Source: DATKMS01 sp035541735
GTDB lineage: Bacteria > Desulfobacterota > Binatia > HRBIN30
Direction of reading: 5' to 3'
DNA: 64,000 nucleotides
NCBI GenBank assembly: GCA_035541735.1
Contig: DATKMS010000390.1
Coordinates: forward strand, 1-64,000
Positions 49,631 through 58,052 of this stretch are shown here, piece after piece. Numbering within the stretch: the stretch's first letter is position 1; each line of letters begins with the position of its first letter. The notes under the pieces were generated by a model that was not told the DNA's origin, did not search any database, and saw nothing but the letters and a program-made list of their open reading frames with translations. Position numbers and translations under genes: made by a program.

Positions 49631-51691
49631 ATGTTGCGTCTTGACGACCGGTGGGTCGTACCCTGCGTGCAGCAGCAGCCCCGGCATTTCGTGCTGCGGC
49701 TGGTCGTGGTCGTTTGGGTTCTTGCTTCTCCGGTGCGCGTGTGGGGCACAACCGGCTGCTGCCTGTGCGACTCTGCCTGTTCCGAGGGTGACGATCTCGC
49801 ATGCATCTCGCCCTGTGTCTTTACCGCCGACGCAGCCTGCGTCGGGGGAGTCGCGTGCGCGACGTTCACTGCGAGCCCCACTCCCACAAACACCCCAACG
49901 CCGACGCCCACGGATACGGCGACGTCGACGCCGACCAGTACACCGACTCCGACGACTACGGGCACCGCTACCCCAACCCCCACCACTACGCGCACTCCAA
50001 CCATTACGCGCACGCCGACCATTACGCGCACGCCGACCATCACACGCACTCCAACCATCACAGCCACCAACACACCCACCGGCACCACCACCAACACGCC
50101 CACACCGACCCGCACTCCTACCGCCACGCCAACGCAAACGTCGACGCGTACCCCAACCGCCACTCCAACTCAGACGCCAACGCGAACCTTCACCAATACC
50201 GCGACCGCGACGCCTACACGCACACCGACGAACACCCAGACCCCGACTCGCACTCTCACCGCCACACCAACGCAAACGCCGACGCGTACTCCAACCGCTA
50301 CTCAAACTCAGACGCCAACGCGAACCGTCACCAATACCACGACCGCGACGCCTACACGCACGCCGACGAACACCCAGACCCCAACTCGCACCCTCACCGC
50401 CACGCCAAGCCAGACACCCACGCGCACGCCAACCGCCACTCCAACTCGGACGCCGACACGCACGCCCACCAACACTGTGACTGCAACACCCTCGCGCACC
50501 CCTACGAGTACGCAAACCTCAACTCAGACACCTACGGGCTCACCGACTCCAACACCCACCCGTACCCCCAGCAACACACCAACCGCGACCACAACCCCGA
50601 TACCAACCGACACCCCAACTCCCGCATCGACGCTCACCGAGACCCCAAGCGTGACGCCAACCGCGACCGATACCCCGACTCAAACACCCACCGACACTCC
50701 GACCGAGACCCCAACCCCCACCGCGACGCCAACCGACACGCCAAGCGCTACACCGACGCCCACCGAGACCCCAAGCGTGACGCCAACCGCGACCGAAACG
50801 CCGACTCAAACACCCACGGACACGCCGACCGAGACCCCAACTCCCACCGCGACGCCGACCGCCACGCCAAGCGTGACGCCGACCGCGACCGACACCGCGA
50901 CTCAAACACCGACCGACACTCCGACCGCCACCGCGACGCCGACTGACACGCCGACTGCCACCCCGACCCCCACTCTCACACCGAGCGTGACGCCAACCGT
51001 GACTGAGAGCCCCACGCAGACACCTACGGACACTCCCACGGAGACACCGACGGCCACCTCCACCCCGACCGGCACGGCAACGGTCACACCAACGGCCACT
51101 CATACCGCGACGGTCACGAGTACCGGTACGCCTACGCCAACTCAGACACCCACGCGCACCCCGACCGACACACCCACCGCTACTTGGACTCCGACAGCAA
51201 CGCCGACGCCAACCCCCACGGCGACGGCTACGGTAACGCCCACACCGAGGGAACCGATGCTCACCAGCGGGTCCACCGGTGGGTCCACAACCGTCACCGG
51301 CATGAGCGCAGCCGGTTGTGCGCCGCTGGCAATGAACAAGGTCGCGGTTTTCGATTGCGGACCATCTGCAGCCACGTGCCACGGGTGCACGCCAACGACG
51401 CCCAGCTGCCCGGATCCCATGCTGGGTATGGGTACGAAGGACCTGGCCACCGGCAGCTTCATCATCCCCGTCTTCGCTCTTACGACAGGCCACTTCATAT
51501 ACGCCACCGATGGATGCAATGACCCCGGCTTCCAAGTGGGTGCACCGGCGGTCGTGCAATCCGCGGCGGTGGCGCCGCTGCTCTCACCTGGCACGATGGT
51601 GGTGTTAGTTGCGGCGCTCGGCGGTGTGGGGGTCTTTGGTCTGCTGCGGCTGCGTGCTCAAGGCGAGGGAGGGGCAGAAGCTGGCTGCTAG
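49631..51691 (+). CDS. Secreted Thr-Pro repeat protein with C-terminal sorting-like tail
   Basis: A 686-residue surface or envelope protein. After the N-terminus (MLRLDDRWVV) a hydrophobic signal (HFVLRLVVVVWVLASPVRV) leads to a Cys-rich head (TTGCCLCDSACSEGDDLACI, CVGGVACATF). Then about 465 residues consist almost only of T-P-x-x dipeptide repeats (TPTPTDTATSTPT and so on), an extended, probably O-glycosylated stalk. A Cys-containing globular part follows (GCAPLAMNKVAVFDCGPSAA, FATDGCNDPGF-type loop). The end, LLSPGTMVVLVAALGGVGV then FGLLRLRAQ, resembles IPTL/PEP-CTERM-like tripartite signals (short LSP motif, helix, Arg-rich end). GTG 49598 is an alternative start. No ligand or enzymatic role can be assigned. 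Confidence 0.8.
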   Translation: MLRLDDRWVVPCVQQQPRHFVLRLVVVVWVLASPVRVWGTTGCCLCDSACSEGDDLACISPCVFTADAACVGGVACATFTASPTPTNTPTPTPTDTATSTPTSTPTPTTTGTATPTPTTTRTPTITRTPTITRTPTITRTPTITATNTPTGTTTNTPTPTRTPTATPTQTSTRTPTATPTQTPTRTFTNTATATPTRTPTNTQTPTRTLTATPTQTPTRTPTATQTQTPTRTVTNTTTATPTRTPTNTQTPTRTLTATPSQTPTRTPTATPTRTPTRTPTNTVTATPSRTPTSTQTSTQTPTGSPTPTPTRTPSNTPTATTTPIPTDTPTPASTLTETPSVTPTATDTPTQTPTDTPTETPTPTATPTDTPSATPTPTETPSVTPTATETPTQTPTDTPTETPTPTATPTATPSVTPTATDTATQTPTDTPTATATPTDTPTATPTPTLTPSVTPTVTESPTQTPTDTPTETPTATSTPTGTATVTPTATHTATVTSTGTPTPTQTPTRTPTDTPTATWTPTATPTPTPTATATVTPTPREPMLTSGSTGGSTTVTGMSAAGCAPLAMNKVAVFDCGPSAATCHGCTPTTPSCPDPMLGMGTKDLATGSFIIPVFALTTGHFIYATDGCNDPGFQVGAPAVVQSAAVAPLLSPGTMVVLVAALGGVGVFGLLRLRAQGEGGAEAGC
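49876..51252 (+). repeat. Tandem low-complexity repeat encoding Thr-Pro stalk
   Basis: About 1.4 kb built from ACN-CCN (Thr-Pro) codons interspersed with Asp, Glu, Arg, Gln and Ala codons. Repetition exists at several scales: an 18-base unit (ACCATTACGCGCACGCCG type) in three to four copies near 49998-50060, a unit of about 130 bases recurring at about 50190-50460 (coding ..TPTRTPTNTQTPTRTLTATP..), and another recurring at about 50640-50930 (coding ..TPSVTPTATDTPTQTPTDTP..). Third-base variation means that it is maintained as coding sequence. Confidence 0.8.
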
Positions 51692-51722
51692 GCGGCGCCG
51701 CCACGCGCGCCAGCGCCTGCCG

Positions 51723-52100
51723 CTAGCGAGGCCCCGTCTGTTCGACAAGCCGGCCGACCGGCGAATCGGGCTGCACCGGCTCGACGAAGGCAATGGCACT
51801 GACGGTGAGAATCATGTGGTCTGCGCCGTTCACTTCGTCCTTGCGCTGCACCATGACGTAGCGCGGCTGGCCGGTTTCGGCGTCGCGTTCCTGTCGCACC
51901 GTGAAGACATCGCGCAAGACCGGATGATCGGTGCCGAGGTGGGCGATCCGCCCGTAGTACACAGCGCCGCTCTGCAGCACGACCGCCTGATACGCTGTGG
52001 TGAGCAGCGGCCGATGGAAGCGCCGGTGGTTCTGGTAGACGATCATTGCGAGCAGCACCACGATCGCCAACCCGATCGCCACACAAACAGCTTCTTTCAT
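51723..52100 (-). CDS. Small single-pass membrane protein, unknown
   Basis: A 125-residue protein starting MKEAVCVAIGLAIVVLLAMI, a single N-terminal membrane helix with a short tail exposed to one side. The soluble part reads YQAVVLQSGAVYYGRIAHLG, VLRDVFTVRQERDAETGQPR and HMILTVSAIAFVEPVQPDSP, a small beta-rich domain. The ATG at 52100 has AAGGTGA upstream on the minus strand; the open frame extends to 52202 but without a plausible start. It is co-directional with and downstream of the DUF3604 gene (about 40 bases), so the two are probably one transcript. I do not recognise a named family. Confidence 0.75.
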   Translation of the reverse strand: MKEAVCVAIGLAIVVLLAMIVYQNHRRFHRPLLTTAYQAVVLQSGAVYYGRIAHLGTDHPVLRDVFTVRQERDAETGQPRYVMVQRKDEVNGADHMILTVSAIAFVEPVQPDSPVGRLVEQTGPR

Positions 52101-52141
52101 GCGGTCGTCACCTTGCGTGCCTCTACCACGCTGAATGCACG

Positions 52142-54394
52142 TCACCCTGCTTCGACAAAGATCGGCGACGACCAGGCGCGCTCTTCGATCGTCGTCAGGC
52201 AATCATCGCTTTTCGGCGTGCGGTAGTCGCCGTAACACGGGTGCGTCTCGATGCAGTTGCCCGATTCGTCGTACTTGCAGCGCAGGTTGCCGGCGTTGAC
52301 GGCGGGGCTGGGCTGTTCGATGGCGCGGACGTAGTAGACCGCCGGGCGGCGCGCGCCCATGAAGTCGGGATCCTCGAACTGCACGACGCAGCCCGCGGCG
52401 CTCGGCTCACACGGGAAGGTCCGCCACGGGTCCTCGATCAGCTGCGCGACCGGCTCGCCCGGCGCGGTCTGCGGGCGGATGCGGATGACCTCGATGCGCG
52501 TGATGCGTTTGCGCTCGTCGGACGGATTGTAGCACTCGCCTTTGCACAGGTGCTGCAGCCGCGCCGGGCTGAGTGCGTTGACACTGTAGTTTGGGCACCC
52601 CGCCTTCTGCTTGAACGCGCCAACGGCACGTACTTCGAAGCGCGGTGTGCTTGCCATACGTACGTCGCCGCCCATCGGCACCGTGGTCACCGTGCCGTCC
52701 GGTGCGGGCGCGTTGAGCAGGTTGAACCACAACAAGATGCGGTCGCCGCTGGTGCCGTACACCTCCTTGCGCTTGAGCGCGTTCCACACCTCGTCGCGGC
52801 TGCGGCCATTGGCGTGCACGGCGACCAGGCCGCCGGTCATAAAGAACGACGCTTGGCGTTCCACTTCGAGCGCGTTGAAGCCGCGCGACGCCAGGTTGTT
52901 GATGTCGAGCACCACGGAGTGCGGTTCGGGGGCCGGCTGCGGGCCGCGCAGGCGTTCGCGCCACTTTGCATCGCGCGCGCCGGCAGCCTCCGTCGTGCCC
53001 AGGCGGTCGAACTCCTTGTAGCCGGTACCCGGCCGCGCGCGATGGTTGTCGCTCGACGCGATGATGCCGAAGTGGAAACGCCGCGGATGCGCCGGGTCGT
53101 CGAAGTTGGAGATCGCCAGCGCGTACTGGGTCGAGCCGCCGGGGCGATAGTTGAACGCCGGGATGAAGCAGTCTTTGCATTGCCCGGAATCCAACCAATC
53201 CTCCGCTTGAGCGCCGGGCACAGTCAGATGCCCGACGATGCCGAAGTTGGCGTAGGTGTCGCGCGCCTCCGCCGCGCGTTGTGCACACTGCGCGGCGTCC
53301 AGACCCGCCCGGCGGCAACGCTCCTCGATGAGCTGGCCGGCGCGCCAGCAGCTCGGCAGGTAGCTCTTGGTCGGCTCGGGGCAGTGTGCCCTGCCTGCGG
53401 CGTCGAAGGTGACCTCATGCCAGTCGCGATACTGCTCCGAGTTGCCGTGGCCCGAGTAGATTTCGACGAGGAACTGCTTGCGCGCGTCATCCATCTTTGC
53501 GGTGAGCTGTTTGTCCCAGGTGATGCCGGGCGGCGAGTACAAGCCCCAGGTGTTGCCATGCGGGATGACGATGCTGTCGAAGCCCCACTGGTCGAGCTTG
53601 TCGAACAGCTCGCGCGGCGTGGCGGCCGACTCGTAGCAGTCCTTGGGAAGATCGCGCGTGTTGACACCCTGCGGACACAGCGGCACCGCGCGCAACTCTT
53701 GCATGAACTCGACGAAGTTGAAGTAGAGCTGCCGATTCGGGAAATCGAGGAGACCCAGCCACGGCGGCATGCCGCCGACGGAGCTGCGCAGGCCGTCGGT
53801 GGCGATACCAGCGGCGCCGATGACCCGTGCCGGCACCTTGTCGTCGTCGAGATCGCGGAAGATGACGTTCTTGTGCCCGTAGTGGTCAGCGGGCGTCTGG
53901 CCGACCTGGCTCCACTCCCAGCCGAGGAACACGGCGACGTCCGGGTTGGCGGGATCGCCGGCCACCGCGTTGCACTGGCGGATGCTCTCCCGCGTCTCCT
54001 GCCAGCGGCGCGGCGTGCTGGCTTCGGCGTGATCGTTGATCGACCAGAAATCGAGTGCGGAGCAGAAGCGCGCGTAGTCACACGCGTCGGCGAGCGGGTG
54101 GACACCTTCGCCCTGCGCCATCGGCAGGCTCCACAGAAAGGCGTCGGTGGAGAAGGTGGTGTGCACGTGCAGATCGCCGAAGAGGATCTGCTTCGGCTGC
54201 CCCACCGTGAGCGCCTTGGCGGCGACAGCTTGTGCGCGCGCCCGCGCCTCCACGACGTCCGCCGGGATGCGCGCCTTGGTGACCTCACCGGGCCCTTCGT
54301 GGACGCCGTAGAGGCGCAGGCACGCCCCCGCCACGTACAGCCCGATGACGACGACAACGGCGACAACCACGATGATGGCCCGGCGCAGCAACAT
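52142..54394 (-). CDS. DUF3604 (PHP superfamily) membrane-anchored protein
   Basis: A 750-residue DUF3604 protein. An N-terminal helix (AIIVVVAVVVVIGLYVAGAC) anchors or exports it. The PHP metal motifs are intact: FGDLHVHTTFSTDAF with His 76 and His 78, FWSINDHAEAS, FDSIVIPHGNTWG, and FGIIASSDNHRARPG near residue 455, so a metallohydrolase or phosphoesterase activity is plausible. A Cys-rich region near the C-terminus (CPNYSV, CKGECYN, CKYDESGNC, CYGDYR) may be disulfide-linked. The ATG has GGAGGAGGCG upstream. DUF3604 proteins are frequent in marine and soil environmental lineages; their substrate is unknown. The two giant secreted proteins in this window carry the degenerate version of this fold. 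Confidence 0.9.
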   Translation of the reverse strand: MLLRRAIIVVVAVVVVIGLYVAGACLRLYGVHEGPGEVTKARIPADVVEARARAQAVAAKALTVGQPKQILFGDLHVHTTFSTDAFLWSLPMAQGEGVHPLADACDYARFCSALDFWSINDHAEASTPRRWQETRESIRQCNAVAGDPANPDVAVFLGWEWSQVGQTPADHYGHKNVIFRDLDDDKVPARVIGAAGIATDGLRSSVGGMPPWLGLLDFPNRQLYFNFVEFMQELRAVPLCPQGVNTRDLPKDCYESAATPRELFDKLDQWGFDSIVIPHGNTWGLYSPPGITWDKQLTAKMDDARKQFLVEIYSGHGNSEQYRDWHEVTFDAAGRAHCPEPTKSYLPSCWRAGQLIEERCRRAGLDAAQCAQRAAEARDTYANFGIVGHLTVPGAQAEDWLDSGQCKDCFIPAFNYRPGGSTQYALAISNFDDPAHPRRFHFGIIASSDNHRARPGTGYKEFDRLGTTEAAGARDAKWRERLRGPQPAPEPHSVVLDINNLASRGFNALEVERQASFFMTGGLVAVHANGRSRDEVWNALKRKEVYGTSGDRILLWFNLLNAPAPDGTVTTVPMGGDVRMASTPRFEVRAVGAFKQKAGCPNYSVNALSPARLQHLCKGECYNPSDERKRITRIEVIRIRPQTAPGEPVAQLIEDPWRTFPCEPSAAGCVVQFEDPDFMGARRPAVYYVRAIEQPSPAVNAGNLRCKYDESGNCIETHPCYGDYRTPKSDDCLTTIEERAWSSPIFVEAG

Positions 54395-54472
54395 ACGTTC
54401 GCCTCCTCCGCGAGGTCCGCCATAGCACGGGAGGCGGTCGCGGAGGAACCGCTACGAGCCAAACGGCGCTGC

Positions 54473-55563
54473 CTATGCCGGAAAGACGATGTCGCCGGTG
54501 TCCGCGTCCTCCATCGACTCGAGGATCGCCGGGTCGTCCCAGATCGGAATCCCTTCGCGGGCGTACAGCTCGCGTGAGCGCTCGGTCACCGCGCCGACCC
54601 GTACCAGCGCCGGCATCATCAGATCGCGGAACGAGTGCAGGCGCCCGGGCGGCAGCTTGATCTTGATGCCAGCGGCGCCCGCTTCTTTGATCGCGTCGAT
54701 GAAGTCGTGCAGCTCGATGCCGCTGTGTTCGAGCACTTTGAGAAACCCGGGGTCCGCCTTGCGCGGCCCGCTGCCGTCGACGCCGCCTTGCGCGTCGACC
54801 ATGCCTTTGACCGCCTCGAAGGCGAACTGCGCGACGTCCTCGCGTTCGTCCGGGTGCATCCCGGCGATGGTCTCGCGCAGGTAGACGTTGCCGAAAGCGA
54901 CGTGGCGCGACTCGTCGCGCAGCACGTACTCGGTCAGGCTGCGCAGCAGCGGGCAGGCGGTGTCGCGCCGCATGTTGTGGAAAGCGGCCAATGCCAAGCC
55001 CTCGACCACCATGTTCATGCCCACCATGATCTTGGCGTAGTGGTCGGCGGACAGCGTCGCGTCGATCAGCTCCTTGAGCCACGGCGAGATCGGATAGATC
55101 AGGGCGAGCTTCTTCACGTAGCGGTTGTACACCTCGACGTGGCGCGCCTCGTCCATGGCCTGCGTGGCGCAGTAGAGCTTGGCGTCGTAGTCGGGCACGG
55201 CGTGGGTCAGCGCCGACGCGTCATCAGCGCGCCCTGCTCGCCGTGCAGGAACTGCGACAGCAGCTGCGCGGTGGCGTGCGCCGCAAACACCTCGCGCTGC
55301 GTCTGCGACAGGCGTTTGAAGAACGGCATGCGCAGGAAGAAGTTGCGTTGCTCGTCGATGATCGGTTTGGACGGATCGATCTCGATGCTCCAGTCGAGCT
55401 GCTGCTCGGCGTCCCACTGCGCCTGCTTCGCCTTGCGATAGAGGTTTTCGAGCTTCTCCTGCGAGATGTCGTAGGTGAACTGCCAGCAGATATCCATGGC
55501 CGACTTGTACGCGTCGGGTGGCGAAACCTCGGTGCTCGCCGGTGCGGGGTGTGCGTCGCTCAT
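54473..55563 (-). pseudogene. Ferritin-like di-iron protein interrupted by a frameshift
   Basis: Two overlapping frames together make one ferritin-like oxygenase-type protein of about 363 residues. The first (55563 down to about 55222) starts MSDAHPAPASTEVSPPDAYK and ends SQFLHGEQGALM; the second continues ASALTHAVPDYDAKLYCATQ, MDEARHVEVYNRYVKKLALI, through DESRHVAFGNVYL to the end at 54473. The di-iron ligands expected for a four-helix bundle (E of GEQG, DEARH, MVVEG, DESRH) are all present across the two frames. A single-base loss near 55219-55224 explains the break. Relatives are called ferritin-like or aminobenzoate-oxygenase-like proteins. It could be a sequencing indel rather than true decay. 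Confidence 0.8.
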
Positions 55564-55725
55564 GACGGTCCTTTCGCGCGAACAAACGCTGCGCCTATTT
55601 GCGTCGAAGTTTGCGGTACGGAGACTCTTTGCACCTTCGGCGCTGGCTTGCAATGCTGAATGCGCGGCCGCGTGGTGTGGATATTGGCGGGGACGAAGAC
55701 TTCAAGTTTTGCATGATGGCCGGAC

Positions 55726-57098
55726 CTAAACCGTCTCCTTCTTCGCCAGCTTCGCGGCGATCTTCGTAAACTGCTCCAATGCTGTCTCCAAGTCGTCGGC
55801 GAGTTCTTGAGCGAGGACGTCTGGGGTAGGAAGCGCGTCCGTGTCAGTGAGGCTCTTGTCCTTGATCCAGAAGAGATCGAGGCTCAGCTTGTCGCGCTTG
55901 AGCAGCTCGTCGTATTCGAATGATCTCCAGCGGCCTTCCGGCGTTTCCTCGCTCCATGTCGGCGTCCGGTCGCGGAGCTTGCCTGGCTTGTAACAGGTGA
56001 CGAACTCGTCGAAGTCGCTGCGCTGGATCGGCGACTGCTTGAGGGTGAAGTGGAGGTTCGTCCGCAGGTCGTAGACCCACAGTCTATCCGTCCACGCCTC
56101 CGCACGGCCTTCCATCTTGTCGAAAAAGATCACGTTGGCCTTCACGCCCGGCGAGTACCAGATGCCCGTGGGCAGCCGCAGCAAGGTGTGGACGCGACAT
56201 TTCTGCAGCAGGTTGCGCCGCACCTTCTCGCCGGCACCGCCCTCGAAGAGCACATTGTCCGGCACGACCATCGCGGCGCGGCCGTGGATCTTGAGCAGTG
56301 AGTAGATGTGCTGCACGAAGTTGAGCTGCTTGTTGCTCGTCGACGTCCAGAAGTCTTCGCGTACGATGACCTGATCCTCCTTCTCGGTGTCGCCTTCCTC
56401 GTTCACGCCGTGCAGGTAGAGGTTCATCGCGCACATGCGGCCAACCTTCGGTGACAGCTCCATGCCCTCGACCAACTCTTCACGCAGCATGCGCTTCTCG
56501 TCGCGGTTCAACTGCTTCTCGAACTTCCCGAGCACGTAGTTGTAGGCGTTGAACAGAAAGCCACCCGTGCCCGCCGCCGGGTCACAGATGCGGTCCTCCG
56601 GCGTCGGCTGCATGACTTCGCACATCGTCTGGATGACGGCACGCGGCGTGAAGTACTGGCCGGCGCCGCGTGAGGACTCCTGCGCCGAACGCTGCAGCAG
56701 CTCTTCGTAGATTGTTCCCTTCACGTCGACGGCAGACTGAGCCAGTCGACCTTGTCGATGAGGTTGACGATGAGCTGCTTGAGCAATGCCGGGTTGCGGA
56801 TCTCGCAACGCGCGCCCTTGAAGATCACGCCCAGCATGCCGCCTTTCAATGCCAGCTTCTCGAGAATGTCTTCATACTTCTCCTCGAGCGCCGCGCCATC
56901 GAGGGGCAGCAACGCCTTCCAGCTCAGGTCCGGTGGGATGGTGGCCGGTTGATTGTACGGTTCTTCGGTGAGCTGGTCGGCCATCTTGAGGAAGAGGAGC
57001 AGGGTGAGCTGCTCGACGTACTCGAAGCAGCTCAGGCCGGCGTCTTGCAGCACGCCCGCGTAGGTCCACGCGCGCTTGCCAATCTGGGAGGGGTCCAT
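55726..57098 (-). pseudogene. hsdM: Type I restriction-modification methylase HsdM, frameshifted and lacking the NPPF motif
   Basis: N-terminal helical domain (MDPSQIGKRAWTYAGVLQDA, VEQLTLLLFLKMADQLTEEP) is in one frame from 57098 to about 56730; the catalytic part (VDVKGTIYEELLQRSAQESS, QYFTPRAVIQTMCEVM, ICDPAAGTGGFLFNAYNYVL) is in another frame to 55726. A one-base loss near 56730-56735 splits them. Motif I is intact, but the sequence runs NLYLHG directly into VNEEGDTEKE (about 56405): in the family about 50 residues with the catalytic NPPF lie between these blocks, so they are deleted in frame. No HsdS or HsdR gene is nearby. This is a decayed orphan. Confidence 0.85.
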
Positions 57099-57151
57099 AT
57101 ATCTCAATTCCGCGTCACCGAGACCACCCCAAAAGGGATGCAACTCGGTCG

Positions 57152-57396
57152 CCCAGGGCATCGCCCTGGGATGGCATGCGGGCCGGCGGCCACGGACGGA
57201 CCGCCGTGCATGCCGTGTACGCGTGCGATGATGGCCCGAAGTACCAGGGGCGGTGCCCCTGGCTACCGAATGGTCGCCCCTTCAGGGCTGCATATCTGCG
57301 CACCGAGAGCACTCCGCCCCGAAGGGGCAGCAACTCGATAGCCCAGGGCAACGCCCTGGGTTCAGAATGGCCATAGATCCTAAGCCCTGAAAGGGC
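57152..57396. repeat. REP palindrome array, left side of the transposase
   Basis: Six perfect or near-perfect palindromes: CCCAGGGCATCGCCCTGGG (57152-57170), CCAGGGGCGGTGCCCCTGG (57244-57262), GCCCCTTCAGGGC (57276-57288, imperfect), GCCCCGAAGGGGC (57316-57328), CCCAGGGCAACGCCCTGGG (57342-57360) and GCCCTGAAAGGGC (57384-57396). The blocks 57140-57170 and 57330-57360 (GCAACTCG..GCCCAGGGC) are near-identical direct repeats. It lies between the decayed hsdM start and the 3' end of the transposase gene. Confidence 0.85.
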
Positions 57397-57415
57397 GTGA
57401 CCCTCCGGCGGCACC

Positions 57416-57858
57416 TCAATCCCAGATGTACCGCTCATCGTACGAAACCCCATGCCGAGCCAGAAACTCCCGCATCTCCTCTTGGAACCCAATGCACCGA
57501 TGATGCTCTTCCTGCCGTTGGATGTAGCGCACCATGCGGTCTTCTGCGATTCGCTCACCGAGAACACGGCGTAGCCAGCCTGCCAGGTGAAGCCGGCCAC
57601 GCCGCGTCCTTTCATCCATTTCGACGAACTCTTCTTCACTTCTTCGGCGACCTTTGCAATCGCGAGCGTGCGCGAGTGCGAAAAGAGGGCGTGCACGTGG
57701 TCGCGCGTACCGCCGGTTCGTATCGATGGGCTACCGAGATGGTCCAGGGCGCCGACAATGTATCCGTGCAGCGGCGAGGTCAGATCGTGTGCGATCATGG
57801 GCTCGCGGTTCTTCGTGCTGAAGACGAGGTGGAGGAGGACGTTGGCGAGCGATTCCGG
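57416..57858 (-). pseudogene. REP-associated tyrosine transposase (RAYT / IS200-like TnpA), frameshifted and startless
   Basis: The sequence encodes a Y1 single-strand transposase. Frame 1 carries PESLANVLLHLVFSTKNREP then RTGGTRDHVHALFSHSRTLA (the HUH metal-binding pair) and FTWQAGYAVFSVSESQ. Frame 2 carries MVRYIQRQEEHHRCIGFQEE (with the catalytic Tyr) and LARHGVSYDERYIWD, the usual C-terminus. The frames meet near 57537-57555, implying one lost or gained base. At the 5' end the codon where family members have ATG is GCG (just before PESL), so the start codon is missing. Flanked on both sides by REP palindromes, as expected for RAYT genes. Confidence 0.85.
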
Positions 57859-57873
57859 CGCGCGTCGAGTTAC

Positions 57874-58036
57874 GCCCTTTCAGGGCTGTGTGTCTACTGT
57901 CCGCATGTCACCCAGGGCGTTGCCCTGGGCTACCGGGTGGCTGCCCCTTCGGGGCGGATCTCAATCCCGGCTTGCGAGAGGTCGGCGTGCAGCCCCGAAG
58001 GGGCGACGACTCGGTAGCCAGGGGCACCGCCCCTGG
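57874..58036. repeat. REP palindrome array, right side of the transposase
   Basis: Five palindromes: GCCCTTTCAGGGC (57874-57886), CCCAGGGCGTTGCCCTGGG (57911-57929), GCCCCTTCGGGGC (57943-57955), GCCCCGAAGGGGC (57992-58004) and CCAGGGGCACCGCCCCTGG (58018-58036). Their order outward from the transposase is the same as on the left side, making the two arrays mirror images. The array is bracketed by a 15-base direct repeat, GCGATTCCGGCGCGC, at 57849-57863 and 58036-58050. Confidence 0.85.
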
Positions 58037-58052
58037 CGATTCCGGCGCGCCC

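Noticed and set aside
49998..50060. Short tandem units that could be mistaken for a CRISPR array
   Set aside because: There are no unique spacers of constant length and the units keep a Thr-Pro reading frame; no cas genes are present.
49438..51559. Several minus-strand Val-Gly and Gly-Arg repeat frames
   Set aside because: They are the reverse reading of the Thr-Pro coding repeat; the + frame has the signal peptide, Cys-rich ends and the hydrophobic tail.
52046..54577. 843-codon + strand frame opposite the DUF3604 gene
   Set aside because: The minus strand carries all DUF3604/PHP motifs and a strong ribosome-binding site; the + frame is its shadow.
57115..57415. C-terminal extension of the transposase frame (to 57115)
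   Set aside because: After the frameshift the reading only runs through REP palindromes; the true C-terminus (YDERYIWD) is in the other frame ending at 57416.
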